This document shows positions 16,039 through 24,028 of a DNA stretch of 64,000 bases, in pieces (positions within the stretch are counted from its first letter, which is position 1; each line of letters starts with the position of its first letter). The position numbers and the translations under genes are program-made. Source of the stretch: SM23-32 sp964434535 (GTDB taxonomy: Bacteria; Planctomycetota; Brocadiia; SM23-32); contig CAYSWA010000003.1 in assembly GCA_964434535.1 (NCBI GenBank), forward strand, positions 1 to 64,000. Reading direction: 5' to 3'. Below the pieces are notes generated by a model, which saw only the letters and a program-made list of their open reading frames with translations, did not search any database and had not been told where the DNA came from.

Positions 16039-17343
16039 ATGGGCACCAGCGCGCTCGTCACGCTCATCGTCTTCGGGCTCGTCTACGCCTGGCTCATCGC
16101 CAGCCGCGGGCACCGGGCGAAGGCGATCTGGATCGGGATCGGCGTGCTCTTCCTGGCCGGGGTGCTCGGCCCGGGCGACCTGTTCGCCCTGAGCGAGCGC
16201 GGGGGCTGGGCCTCGATCAACTGGAACGTGATCGGCATCTTCACCGGCACGATGCTGGTGGCCGAGGTCTTCATCTACAGCCGCGTGCCGGCCCTCTGCG
16301 CCGACATGCTCATCGACAGGAGCCCCAACGTCGGCTGGGCGATCCTGGCGGTCTGCATCTTCGCCAGCTTCGTGAGCACCTTCACCGACAACACGGCCAC
16401 GGTGCTGATCATCGCGCCCATCGCCATGGCCCTGGCCCGCAAGCTGGAGGTCTCGGCCGCCCCCTTCGTGATCGGGCTCGCCATCTCCTCCAACCTCCAG
16501 GGCACGGCCACGCTGATCGGCGACCCGCCGAGCATGATCCTGGCCAGCCACTTCCAGCTCAACTTCAACGACTTCTTCTGGCACGGCGGCCGGCCGGGCA
16601 TCTTCTTCGCCGTCCAGGTCGGCGCGGTCGCCGGCTTCACCGTGCTCTACCTCATCTTCCGCCGCTACCGCCAGCCCGTCGTCCAGATCGAGCCCGAGGA
16701 GCCCAGGAGCTGGTTCCCGCTCTGCGTGCTGGCGCTGATGATCTGCGGGCTGGCCGCCGGCTCCTACGTGGACCCCCGCTTCCGCTGGTTCGGGGCCGCC
16801 ACCTGCCTGACGGCGGCGGCCGTCTCGATGGCCTGGCTGGCCCGCCGCCAGAGCGACCACGCGGCGAAGGTCCTGAAGTCCTTCGACTTCAGCACGCTGT
16901 TCTTCCTGGCCGGCGTCTTCATGATCGTCTACGCCCTGAACCGCACCGGACTGGTCCGCATGGCCGCCGGGGGCGTCGGCTCGGTGGTCGGCAGCAGCGT
17001 GCTCGGCGCCTTCGTGCTGGTGGTGGCGGCCAGCGTGCTGCTCAGCGCGGTGGTGGACAACATCCCCTACGTGGCGGCGATGCTGCCTCTGGTCGACGCG
17101 CTGGGGGCGGACATGCCCATCCCGGAGGCAAATATGATCCTGCCGTTCGGCCTGCTGATCGGCTCGTGCCTGGGGGGCAACATCACGCCGATCGGCGCCT
17201 CGGCAAACGTGGTCGCCTTCGGGCTGGTCAACCGGGCCGAGGGGGAGGCGGTCAGCTTCCTGGACTTCCTCAAGATCGGCCTGCCCTTCACGCTGGCGGC
17301 CGTCGGCGCCGGCGCCGCCTTCCTGTGGCTCACGTGGATGTAG
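16039..17343 (+). CDS. ArsB/NhaD/P-protein superfamily ion transporter
   Basis: A 434-residue inner-membrane protein with about 11-12 hydrophobic helices. It has the superfamily repeat signature twice: SFVSTFTDNTATVLIIAPIA with ATLIGDPPSMI in the first half, and SAVVDNIPYVAAMLP with GGNITPIGASANV in the second. Such proteins exchange arsenite, Na+/H+ or small anions; the specificity cannot be read here. No arsenic genes are nearby. The ATG at 16039 is chosen because hydrophobic sequence starts directly after it and the promoter lies inside the longer open frame. Confidence 0.85.
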   Translation: MGTSALVTLIVFGLVYAWLIASRGHRAKAIWIGIGVLFLAGVLGPGDLFALSERGGWASINWNVIGIFTGTMLVAEVFIYSRVPALCADMLIDRSPNVGWAILAVCIFASFVSTFTDNTATVLIIAPIAMALARKLEVSAAPFVIGLAISSNLQGTATLIGDPPSMILASHFQLNFNDFFWHGGRPGIFFAVQVGAVAGFTVLYLIFRRYRQPVVQIEPEEPRSWFPLCVLALMICGLAAGSYVDPRFRWFGAATCLTAAAVSMAWLARRQSDHAAKVLKSFDFSTLFFLAGVFMIVYALNRTGLVRMAAGGVGSVVGSSVLGAFVLVVAASVLLSAVVDNIPYVAAMLPLVDALGADMPIPEANMILPFGLLIGSCLGGNITPIGASANVVAFGLVNRAEGEAVSFLDFLKIGLPFTLAAVGAGAAFLWLTWM

Positions 17344-17359
17344 CGACGGCGGCGTGCCC

Positions 17360-17420
17360 CTGGAGGGACGCGCTCCCTCCGGGCCAGAGGGCCCTCGGGG
17401 CCGGTGGCTGTCGCGTCCGG
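17360..17420 (+). repeat. Dispersed repeat R1, 60-bp copy
   Basis: Same sequence as 9502-9561 apart from one C-to-T change. It lies between the transporter stop and the efp promoter. Confidence 0.85.
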
Positions 17421-17453
17421 CCGCTCCCGCCAGCGGCCACGACGGGCCTGCCG

Positions 17454-17482
17454 TTGCACCCCCGACACCCATCCGGTATCAT
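17454..17482 (+). promoter_or_regulatory. Promoter of efp
   Basis: TTGCAC (17454-17459), 17 bp, TATCAT (17477-17482). Leader about 43 nt. Confidence 0.55.
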
Positions 17483-17531
17483 CCCGGCGCGCCGAGATCG
17501 GTCCGACACCACGCACCGAAAGGACACCCCC

Positions 17532-18089
17532 GTGCCCCGAGCCGTCCAGATCAAGAGAGGCAACGTCATCAAGTGGCGCGACCGGCTCTGGCGCGTGGTC
17601 GACATCCAGCAGACCTTCATCGGCAAGAAGGGCGCTTACCAGCAGATGAAGCTGCAGAACCTGGACGACGGCCACATCGAGACCGAGCGCTTCAGCTCCG
17701 GCGAGAACGTCGAGAAGGCGTTCCTCGAGACCCGCCGCATGCAGTACCTCTACCAGGACGGGGCGGGCTACGTCTTCATGGACCCCTCCAGCGGCGACCA
17801 GATCCACATCAGCGGGGGCTTGCTGGAGGGCGTGCTGCCCTACCTGGCCTACAACGCCGAGGCCGAGGTGCAGCTCCACGAGGGGCGGCCCGTCTCGGTG
17901 GAGCTGCCGGCCTCGGCAGTGCTGGAGGTGGTCAAGACCGAGCCGGCGGTGCGGGGCGATACGGCGACCACGGTCACCAAGCCCGCCGAGGTCGAGACCG
18001 GCCTCGTCGTCAAGGTGCCCGGCCACGTCAAGACCGGCGACAGGATCCAGGTGGACACGCGCACGGGCGAGTTCCTGGGGCGCGCGTAG
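17532..18089 (+). CDS. efp: Elongation factor P
   Basis: Relieves ribosome stalling at polyproline. The 185-residue protein starts at a GTG; the family-like start (PRAVQIKRGNVIKWRDR) follows directly. The KOW-like domain I loop reads IGKKGAY with Lys at 32 and 33, where the modifiable lysine of E. coli-type EF-P sits. ERFSSGENVEKAFLETRRMQ and YLYQDG follow, and domain III ends in GDRIQVDTRTGEFLGRA. No EpmA, EpmB or deoxyhypusine-type modification gene is in the window. The DUF2851 gene follows after 57 bases, possibly co-transcribed. Confidence 0.95.
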   Translation: MPRAVQIKRGNVIKWRDRLWRVVDIQQTFIGKKGAYQQMKLQNLDDGHIETERFSSGENVEKAFLETRRMQYLYQDGAGYVFMDPSSGDQIHISGGLLEGVLPYLAYNAEAEVQLHEGRPVSVELPASAVLEVVKTEPAVRGDTATTVTKPAEVETGLVVKVPGHVKTGDRIQVDTRTGEFLGRA

Positions 18090-18146
18090 GGGGGACCCCG
18101 CAGGGGTCCATGCGCTCCCCGCACACCGGCAGATCAGGCGAGCGAG

Positions 18147-19721
18147 ATGGGGGCCGATCCATCGGCGCCGAGCGGGGCCTTCCACGACCCCTACGGGCGG
18201 CTGCTGGAGGAGTTCGCCGGCCAGATCGGCGAGGAGGCGCCGCCCTACGGCGAGCCGAGCCGCAGCGTGCGCGAGGAGGTCGTGCGCTGCGTCTGGTTCG
18301 GCGGCCACTTCCGCGCCGACGGCCTGAGCACCGACGACGGGCGCCGCCTCGAAGTGCTCTCCCCCGGCTGGTGGAACGTGGAGGGCGGGCCCGACTTCGC
18401 ACGCGCCGAGCTGCTCATCGAGGGCGCCGGCCGCCTGGTCGGCGACGTCGAGGTCCATACCTTCGCCTCCGGCTGGTACGCCCACGGCCACCATCGCCAG
18501 CCCGCCTACGCCGAGGTCGCCCTCCACGTGGTCATGTGGAACGACCGCGACGAGCCGACCGTCCGCGCCGAGGGCGGCCGCCCGATACCCCAGCTCACCC
18601 TTTCCCGCGCCGTCGAGGAGGACCTGGAGGAGCTGGTCGAGATCGTGGACCCCGACTCCGAGCCGGCCCCGCCGGCGCGGGCGCCGGCCGACGAGAGGTA
18701 CTGCGCCCGGGCCGCGCGCGAGGGCGAGCTCGACCCCGAATGGCTCGCCCGCCTGCTCGACGCCGCCGGCGACCACCGCCTGCTGGGCCGCGCGGCGGCC
18801 GTCGCCGAGCTTTTCGCCAACCACCCGCGCGAGCAGCTCCTCTACGAACGCATCGCCGAGGCGCTCGGATACAAGAGCAACCGCATGCCGTTCCTCCAGC
18901 TCGCCGGCCTGCTGCCGCTGGCGGACCTGCGCCGGCTGGTGCCCCCCGGGGCCGACGGGGCCGAGAAGGCGCTGCGCCTGGAGGCGGCGCTCTTCGCCCT
19001 GTCCGGCTTCCTCGACGGGGTCCGCCCCGAAGACGCCGACCAGGAGACGCGCCTCTACGCCGAGCGGCTGCGGGCCGAGTGGCGGGGCATGGAAGCCGAG
19101 CTCGGCCGCGTGCGGCTCACGCCCGACCACTGGCAGCTCGCCGGCGTGCGGCCGGCCAACCACCCCGCGCGGCGCATCGCCGCCCTGGCCCGGCTCTGCG
19201 CCGCGCACCTGCACGAGGGGCTCTTCGCCTGCTTCGTGCGCCGCGTCCATGGCGCCCGGCCTCGCCCGCGCCAGCGCCCGGACGTGGCCACGCGGGAGGC
19301 GCTGCTGGAAGCGCTCCAGGGCCTGAAGCATCCCTACTGGTCGCACCGCTACACCTTCGGCGCCAGGCGGCTCGACGAGCCCAGGGCGCTTATCGGCAGC
19401 CAGCGGGCCATGAGCATCGTCGTCGACGTGCTGCTGCCGATGCTGCTCGCGCACGCCCGCTCGGAGGGCGACGCGGCGCTCACGGCGAAGCTGCACGAGC
19501 TCTGGTGCGGGCTGCCCCGCCGCCCGGGCAACGTCGTGACCCGCCGCATGGAGGCCACGCTCTTCGCCGGCGAGGAGCAGGCGCGCGAGGTGGTCGGCTC
19601 GGCCCGCCGCCAGCAGGGCCTCCACCAGCTCTACCGCGACTGCTGCCACGCCGAAGCCCGCTGCGACCAGTGCGTGCTCTACCTGGCCCGCCGCGCCGGC
19701 AAGGCATTCGCCGCGCCTTGA
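18147..19721 (+). CDS. DUF2851 family protein
   Basis: A 524-residue soluble protein matching the uncharacterised DUF2851 family. The N-terminal part contains VVRCVWFGGHFRADGLSTDD, LEVLSPGWWNVEGGPDF and GDVEVHTFASGWYAHGHH, the family's most conserved stretches with several His and Asp. The C-terminus has a cysteine cluster (CCHAEARCDQCVLYLARRAG) that may bind metal. The biochemical role is unknown. It starts 57 bases after efp on the same strand. Confidence 0.88.
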   Translation: MGADPSAPSGAFHDPYGRLLEEFAGQIGEEAPPYGEPSRSVREEVVRCVWFGGHFRADGLSTDDGRRLEVLSPGWWNVEGGPDFARAELLIEGAGRLVGDVEVHTFASGWYAHGHHRQPAYAEVALHVVMWNDRDEPTVRAEGGRPIPQLTLSRAVEEDLEELVEIVDPDSEPAPPARAPADERYCARAAREGELDPEWLARLLDAAGDHRLLGRAAAVAELFANHPREQLLYERIAEALGYKSNRMPFLQLAGLLPLADLRRLVPPGADGAEKALRLEAALFALSGFLDGVRPEDADQETRLYAERLRAEWRGMEAELGRVRLTPDHWQLAGVRPANHPARRIAALARLCAAHLHEGLFACFVRRVHGARPRPRQRPDVATREALLEALQGLKHPYWSHRYTFGARRLDEPRALIGSQRAMSIVVDVLLPMLLAHARSEGDAALTAKLHELWCGLPRRPGNVVTRRMEATLFAGEEQAREVVGSARRQQGLHQLYRDCCHAEARCDQCVLYLARRAGKAFAAP

Positions 19722-19767
19722 GAACGGCAACCCGCCGCCCGTCGTTCGCCGCGCCGTCAGTCGTCCC

Positions 19768-19806
19768 TCGTGTTTCTTCGTGTTCTTCGTGGTAAGAGCC
19801 GTTGCC
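19768..19806 (-). repeat. CACGAAG-type dispersed repeat R4, inverted copy
   Basis: On the minus strand GGCAACGGCTCTTACCACG then AAGAACACGAAGAA, matching the copy at 15017-15060. Confidence 0.75.
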
Positions 19807-19817
19807 GTTCGCCGCGC

Positions 19818-20474
19818 TCAGAACAAGCCACCGGTCTCCGGCGGCCCCTCGCGGAGGGCGGCGATGACCTTCTTGAGGTCTTCCCAGGTCTTCGCCTTCT
19901 GGCTCGGCGAGCGCAGCAGGTAGGCGGGGTGGTAGGTCGGCAGCACGGGCACGCCGCGGAAGCTCTGCCAGCGCCCCCGCATCCGGCCCATGGACTCGGT
20001 GGTGCCGAGCAGCGCGTTGGCGGCCGGGCGCCCGAGCGTGCAGATCACGCGCGGCGCGACCAGGTCCACCTGCCGCTCCAGGTAGGGCATGCAGGCTTCC
20101 ACCTCGTCGGCCCTCGGCTCGCGGTTGCCGGGCGGGCGGCACTTGACGATGTTGGCGATGTAGACCTGGTCGGGCGTGAGGCCCATCGCGAAGACCATCT
20201 TGTCCAGCAGCTTGCCGGCCGGGCCGACGAAGGCGAGTCCCTGCCGGTCCTCCTCGGCGCCGGGTCCCTCGCCGATGAACATCAGCTCGGCCCGGGGGTT
20301 GCCCCGGCAGAAGACGGCCTGGGCCCGCTCCTGGTGGAGCCGGCAGAGGGTGCAGGCGCTGACCCGGCGCGAGATGGACTCGAGTTCGGCCTCGGGGCCG
20401 GGCTCACGGATGAGGACGTCGACGCCCATCATGCGTTCGAGCTCGACGCGTTTCTTCAGCCAATCGGTGCCCAT
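19818..20474 (-). CDS. Uracil-DNA glycosylase, family 4 ([4Fe-4S])
   Basis: Removes uracil from DNA in base excision repair. The 218-residue protein has the family-4 layout: cluster cysteines C41 and C44 (CTLC), C112 (KCRPPGNR) and C128 (EACMPYL); motif A as GEGPGAEEDRQGLAFVGPAG; and motif B as HPAYLLRS. About 30 residues precede the first cysteine, as in many family-4 enzymes. Alternative family-5 features are not seen. The flanks hold an R4 repeat and a strong hairpin, and the gene appears monocistronic. Confidence 0.94.
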   Translation of the reverse strand: MGTDWLKKRVELERMMGVDVLIREPGPEAELESISRRVSACTLCRLHQERAQAVFCRGNPRAELMFIGEGPGAEEDRQGLAFVGPAGKLLDKMVFAMGLTPDQVYIANIVKCRPPGNREPRADEVEACMPYLERQVDLVAPRVICTLGRPAANALLGTTESMGRMRGRWQSFRGVPVLPTYHPAYLLRSPSQKAKTWEDLKKVIAALREGPPETGGLF

Positions 20475-20500
20475 GCCGCCGCCGGGTCAGTGCCGCGTTC

Positions 20501-20522
20501 GGGGCCGGCGGGCGCCGGCCCC
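20501..20522. terminator. Perfect 9-bp hairpin upstream of the UDG gene
   Basis: GGGGCCGGC (20501-20509) pairs with GCCGGCCCC (20514-20522) around a 4-base loop. It lies between the lipoprotein cluster's last stop and the UDG start. With no T-run it could be a terminator for the lipoprotein genes or a leader structure. Confidence 0.4.
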
Positions 20523-20570
20523 GCGGCGCAGTCTAACGCAGCGTCGGCGATAGCGCCAGCGCGGGCCGCC

Positions 20571-20969
20571 TCACTCGCCGTAGGCGTACACCGTGAACTG
20601 GCCGTAGAGGCCAAAGAGGATGACCAAGGTCTCGTAATCGGCGTAGTAGACTCTCGTCAACTCCCCGTCCTCGATGGCCTCTTCCAGGCTGGCGTCGCCC
20701 CAGGCGTAGTCGAGACCCGTGATGAAGATATCGTGAAACCGCTGCGTCTTTGACTTGCCGACCGTGAGCCGACGGGGCGGGATCTCACAAGGTCCGACTG
20801 AAAGCGGGGCCCTGTACACCGAAACGAATCTCCCCAGAGGCGGAGTGACTGGCGCGAAGGGAGCAACGTTCACGAGCTGCCCGCCCATGGGTACATTCTT
20901 AACGGGCATCCAGCATCCCCCGCACAGAATCACCACAGCCAGCAACGGAAGGCACCATATCGCTTTCAT
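20571..20969 (-). CDS. TRL-like family lipoprotein
   Basis: A 132-residue predicted lipoprotein: signal peptide with lipobox LCGGC (Cys at about 19), then a domain resembling the TRL-like family. VSVYRAPLSVG is followed by a variable loop and LDYAWGDASLEEAIEDGELT, then RVYYADYETL and a terminal FTVYAYGE. A very strong AAGGAGGAAG site precedes the ATG. It is the third gene of a lipoprotein cluster, next to a paralogue at 21011. The function of the family is unknown; it is probably envelope-attached. Confidence 0.8.
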   Translation of the reverse strand: MKAIWCLPLLAVVILCGGCWMPVKNVPMGGQLVNVAPFAPVTPPLGRFVSVYRAPLSVGPCEIPPRRLTVGKSKTQRFHDIFITGLDYAWGDASLEEAIEDGELTRVYYADYETLVILFGLYGQFTVYAYGE

Positions 20970-21010
20970 GGAGACTTCCTCCTTGAAAAAGGAGCGTCGC
21001 GATCTGATGC

Positions 21011-21346
21011 CTAATCGCCGTGCGCGATAACCGTGAACTGCTGGAAGAGCCCGCCAAGGATGTTCAGGTACGAGAAGTCGCAGTACTTGATGGTCCGCAG
21101 ATTACCCTCTTCGGCGGCCTCGTGCAGGCTACAGTCCCCGAACGAGAAAAGACCCAAAACACAGATCACAGAGCCCTCTCCGCTCTTTGTGGCGACTGTT
21201 TGTCCCCCGGGCTCGGTGCTCAATGGAGCCTTATAGCTGGTGAAGCCGATACCCGTGGGCGGAATCACCGGCGCCAGGTAACCGCAACCGGCCGTCACGG
21301 CCAGCATCGCACAGCACACCCCAACCAAACCTATCCGACTACTCAT
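21011..21346 (-). CDS. TRL-like family lipoprotein, second copy
   Basis: A 111-residue paralogue of the neighbour. Signal peptide with lipobox VTAGC, then GIGFTSYKAPLST, VLGLFSFGDCSLHEAAEEG, IKYCDFSYLNILGG and a terminal FTVIAHGD. The TRL-like pattern (glycine strand, 'GD-S---A---G', closing 'Y/HG' acid) is shared with the downstream gene although overall identity is modest, implying an old duplication. The ATG at 21346 is chosen because GGAGGA lies six bases upstream; an ATG six codons earlier lacks a site. Confidence 0.8.
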   Translation of the reverse strand: MSSRIGLVGVCCAMLAVTAGCGYLAPVIPPTGIGFTSYKAPLSTEPGGQTVATKSGEGSVICVLGLFSFGDCSLHEAAEEGNLRTIKYCDFSYLNILGGLFQQFTVIAHGD

Positions 21347-21409
21347 CTGCGTCCTCCATAGCATTAGTGTAATCAGCCGCAGTCCAGGCCAGCCAGCACC
21401 GACCTGCCG

Positions 21410-21825
21410 CTAACGTTGCCGGAAATCCACATGGACCTCGTCCGGGTCAAGCTTCCACATGGCGCCAGTGAGGGGGTCCACACCCAGCCATCCCACAATC
21501 CCGCCGAAGATGAAGTTACCGCCCAGGTACCACATGCTCAGCTCGCTGTCTATCCCCTGATCGACGGAGCCGTACCCGGGCTTCCTGACCGACACCTTGT
21601 ACTCGGCGCCACGGAAGTAGCGCGCGCCCCGATCCAGGCGACCTGACAGGGGGTCTCGTCCTCGGCCACGACCCTGTCGCGGGCGTCGTAGACCACCACG
21701 GAAGCCCCCGTCGGCTCCGAGGTGATCCGGACCTTCTGCGTGCTACCCTGCACGATCGTGGCACAACCCCAGCTCGTCGAAAGCAGCAGCGCCAGCCCAA
21801 CCAGTGCCGTTAACCTGATCCGCAT
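21410..21825 (-). pseudogene. PEGA-type lipoprotein gene with a frameshift
   Basis: The first part encodes a lipoprotein signal (lipobox SWGC), GCATIVQGSTQKVRITSEPT and a PEGA-like strand ending TPCQV. After about 21640 the frame continues as nonsense. One frame over, the expected continuation appears: RGARYFRGAEYKVSVRKPGY, then a hydrophobic MWYLGGNFIFGGIVGW and LGVDPLTGAMWKLDPDEVHV, the usual C-terminus of this lipoprotein type. One inserted base near 21638-21648 would restore about 139 codons. It may be a true frameshift, programmed recoding or a sequencing error. It has a good ribosome-binding site and promoter, so inactivation would be recent. Confidence 0.8.
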
Positions 21826-21923
21826 GCGCCACCTCCCTCAGGAAGAAGGTCATACGCCCATCGAAGCCCTGCCGTGCAGAGACGCCCGGTCCTCCCGGCC
21901 GGCCACGCCCGGTCAGGCCGCCG

Positions 21924-21952
21924 ATTGTAGAGGCAATATAGAGAGTTGTCAA
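21924..21952 (-). promoter_or_regulatory. Near-consensus promoter of the lipoprotein cluster
   Basis: Minus strand: TTGACA (21952-21947), exactly 17 bp, TACAAT (21929-21924), in an AT-rich patch. Transcription would start near 21917, about 90 bp before the first lipoprotein gene. The best promoter match in the window. Confidence 0.75.
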
Positions 21953-22008
21953 GACTTTTCCCGGCTGGTCCCACGCGTCATGGCTCGCGCCGGGCGCCCG
22001 CGAGGAGC

Positions 22009-22155
22009 GGGGCCGAAACCCGGGACTGTATCCCAATACGGCAGTCGGGAGCAGGCAGCACGGCACGCCGCGCTGCGCGGTCAGGCCCCCCGCACCGACG
22101 ATCAACGAACAACGAGCAACGGGACCGCGGACCGTCCCGGACTCTCGGCGGACAG
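22009..22155 (-). repeat. R2 repeat interrupted by about 100 bp
   Basis: GGCCGAAACCCGGGACTGTA followed by TCCC (22009-22033) is one half of R2, inverted. The other half, GTCCCGGACTCTCGGCGGAC, is at about 22134-22153. The intervening roughly 100 bp, absent from other copies, includes GATCAACGAACAACGAGCAA. Confidence 0.6.
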
Positions 22156-22164
22156 AGCAGGGAA

Positions 22165-22262
22165 AGGACAAGCACCGCCCTCGCCGCGAGCACTCTGCCG
22201 TGGCAACGCGAAGTGTCCGGTCGGAGATGCTTCGCCCCGCCGTCGGCGGGACTCAGCATGAC
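22165..22262 (-). repeat. Dispersed repeat R3, inverted copy
   Basis: On the minus strand: GTCATGCTGAGTCCCGCC, GCGAAGCATCTCCGACCGG, ACACTT, then CTCGCGGCGAGGG, the same order as at 4361-4460. Confidence 0.65.
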
Positions 22263-22315
22263 GAGGGGCGGGCGCCCACAGGCTGCCGCCCTGAACCGAT
22301 CACCCGAGCCGATGG

Positions 22316-22321
22316 TATGAT
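22316..22321 (+). promoter_or_regulatory. -10-like box close to a start codon
   Basis: TATGAT ends seven bases before the ATG at 22328. The -35 is poor (CTGAAC, 22291-22296, 19-bp spacer). It may give a leaderless transcript. Confidence 0.3.
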
Positions 22322-22327
22322 GGAAGC

Positions 22328-23935
22328 ATGCGCGGGGATGCGACGAGCAGGAGCGAACGGGCCGATGGCCCTGTTCGGGGCGAGCGCGGCAGGCGGCTGA
22401 TGGTCACCGTCGCCGCGGGGCTGCTCGTGCTGATCGCCGTCGCGGCGATCGCCTGGCGGCTCTACGAGTGGCAGTATCAGCGCCGGGTCGAGGCCCGCCT
22501 GGGCCGGCTGCGCGCCGCCGGCAAGCCGACGAGCATCGAGGAGGTCCACGCCCGCCGCGAGCCGCTGCCGCCGGACGAGAACTCCGCGCTGATCCTGCTG
22601 AAGGCGTTGGAGCAGATGCGCGGCGTCGCGGCCCCGTACGCGGGGCCCACCATCGAGAAGCTCGTGGCCCACGTCGAGCTGGGCCGGCGCTGGTCGCCGG
22701 GGCTGAGGAAGGTCGTCGCACGCTACTTGGGCCCTTACGGCGCGATGATCGAGACCGTCCGGCACGCCGCCCGGCTGGAGCAGGGCGCTTATCGGCCGGA
22801 GGATCCGCTCTCGCCGCCGCGCGGCAGGCTCTCCGCCATGGCGGAGCTGTTCCACCTGGGCCAGATCTGCTGGCTTGCTTCGGCGGCGCGCTCGGAGGCC
22901 GCTGCCCCGCCGGTGGCCAAGGAGGGCGTCGAGGTCTGCGCGCGGCTGGCGGCCTCGGTCGGGGACGACCCCTTCCTGCGCCCCGTGCTGACGCGCCGCC
23001 GCCTGGACGCCACGTTCGTCAACGCCCTGGTGCGGCTGCTCGCCTTCGCGGAGCTGAGGCCGCAGGAGGTGGAGGAGCTGCGCGCCGAGGTGCAGCGGGA
23101 GCTCGACGTCATCGACCTGGGCGCGGCGCTCGCTGCGGAGCGCGTCCTCTGGCACGAGAAGCTCGCTCTGCGCCCCGCCCCCAGTCCCCCCGGCCCCGGC
23201 TGGTCGCCCTGGTGGGAGCGCCTGGCGCAACGCGGCGGCCGGCGCCTGGCCCCCTGGCGCCAGAGGGACCTGCTGGCGTGGCACGACGCGCTGGACCGCA
23301 TAGAGCCGCTGGCCGACCTGGCCCCACGGGAGCGGCTGCTGCGCCTGAAGCATCTGGAGGCCCAGGTCGCCGCCGGGACCCCGGCCGAGGGCGGCGCTTC
23401 TGCGGCGGTCTCCGCCCTGCTGAGCGACCTGCAGCGAGAGCTCTACGAGTGGACCCGGCTGCGGGTGGCGGACGCGGCGCTCGCCGTGGAGCTCTACCGG
23501 CTGCGGGAGGGCCGCTGGCCCGATTCCCTGGAGGATCTGGCGCCGGACCTGCTCGCGGAGGTGCCGCGCGACCCCTTCTCCGATGGCCATCTTCGTTACC
23601 GTCGCAGGGCGTGGGGCGCCGTCGTCTACAGCGTGGGACCCGACGGGCGGGATGAGGGCGGGACCCATCGCCATGACGCCAACAAGGCCGCCGGGCCCGG
23701 CTCGCGCGTGGTGACGGGCTTCGACATCCCGTTCCGTCTGTTCCATCGCCAGCGGCGGTCGGCGCAGCCGGCCGATTTCGTGGACGAGATCCTGCACGCC
23801 GCGGTGACCAGGCGCGAGCTGGAGATGGCCGGGCTGGACCGGGAGGAACTCACGCGGCTCGGGCTAACCGCGGCCGACCTGGCGCGCCTGGGCTTCGACG
23901 GCGCCCGCGAAGGCGCGGTCCGGCCGAACCCGTAG
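22328..23935 (+). CDS. Membrane-anchored protein with a GspG-like C-terminal tail
   Basis: A 535-residue protein of unknown function. It has a basic N-terminus, one transmembrane helix at about 26-43, then a long alpha-helical extracytoplasmic region. The section from about 375 (ELYRLREGRWPDSLEDLAPD, DPFSDGHLRYRR, VYSVGPDGRDEGG) resembles the C-terminal half of type II secretion pseudopilins. This tail is common in large secreted or membrane proteins of planctomycete-like genomes. It is not a pseudopilin, because the N-terminal prepilin signature is missing. An internal ATG 24 codons downstream would put the helix at the start. Confidence 0.7.
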   Translation: MRGDATSRSERADGPVRGERGRRLMVTVAAGLLVLIAVAAIAWRLYEWQYQRRVEARLGRLRAAGKPTSIEEVHARREPLPPDENSALILLKALEQMRGVAAPYAGPTIEKLVAHVELGRRWSPGLRKVVARYLGPYGAMIETVRHAARLEQGAYRPEDPLSPPRGRLSAMAELFHLGQICWLASAARSEAAAPPVAKEGVEVCARLAASVGDDPFLRPVLTRRRLDATFVNALVRLLAFAELRPQEVEELRAEVQRELDVIDLGAALAAERVLWHEKLALRPAPSPPGPGWSPWWERLAQRGGRRLAPWRQRDLLAWHDALDRIEPLADLAPRERLLRLKHLEAQVAAGTPAEGGASAAVSALLSDLQRELYEWTRLRVADAALAVELYRLREGRWPDSLEDLAPDLLAEVPRDPFSDGHLRYRRRAWGAVVYSVGPDGRDEGGTHRHDANKAAGPGSRVVTGFDIPFRLFHRQRRSAQPADFVDEILHAAVTRRELEMAGLDREELTRLGLTAADLARLGFDGAREGAVRPNP

Positions 23936-23946
23936 CGCCGCCGACG

Positions 23947-24009
23947 CTGGAGGGACGCGCTCTGGCCTGCCTTCCGAAGCCCGGTGGGGCGAAGGAGGGT
24001 CGCGTCCGG
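23947..24009 (+). repeat. Dispersed repeat R1, variant
   Basis: Starts CTGGAGGGACGCGCTCTGGC and ends GGAGGGTCGCGTCCGG. The centre CCTTCCGAAGCCCGG matches the 4253 copy rather than the 9502/17360 type. Confidence 0.65.
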
Positions 24010-24028
24010 CCGTTGCCGCGCGCCCCGC

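Larger units (their letters stand above)
21826..22327. other. 500-bp intergenic region: promoter and repeats
   Basis: Contains the minus-strand promoter of the lipoprotein cluster (21924-21952), an interrupted R2 repeat (22009-22155), an inverted R3 repeat (22165-22262) and a -10-like box for the next gene (22316-22321). No gene is supported. Confidence 0.7.

Noticed and set aside
17067..19730. A long minus-strand frame opposite efp and DUF2851
   Set aside because: Both sense genes match known families; the antisense product has no motif.
22328..23935. Type II secretion pseudopilin
   Set aside because: Only the C-terminal region resembles GspG; the prepilin cleavage site and N-terminal helix are absent.
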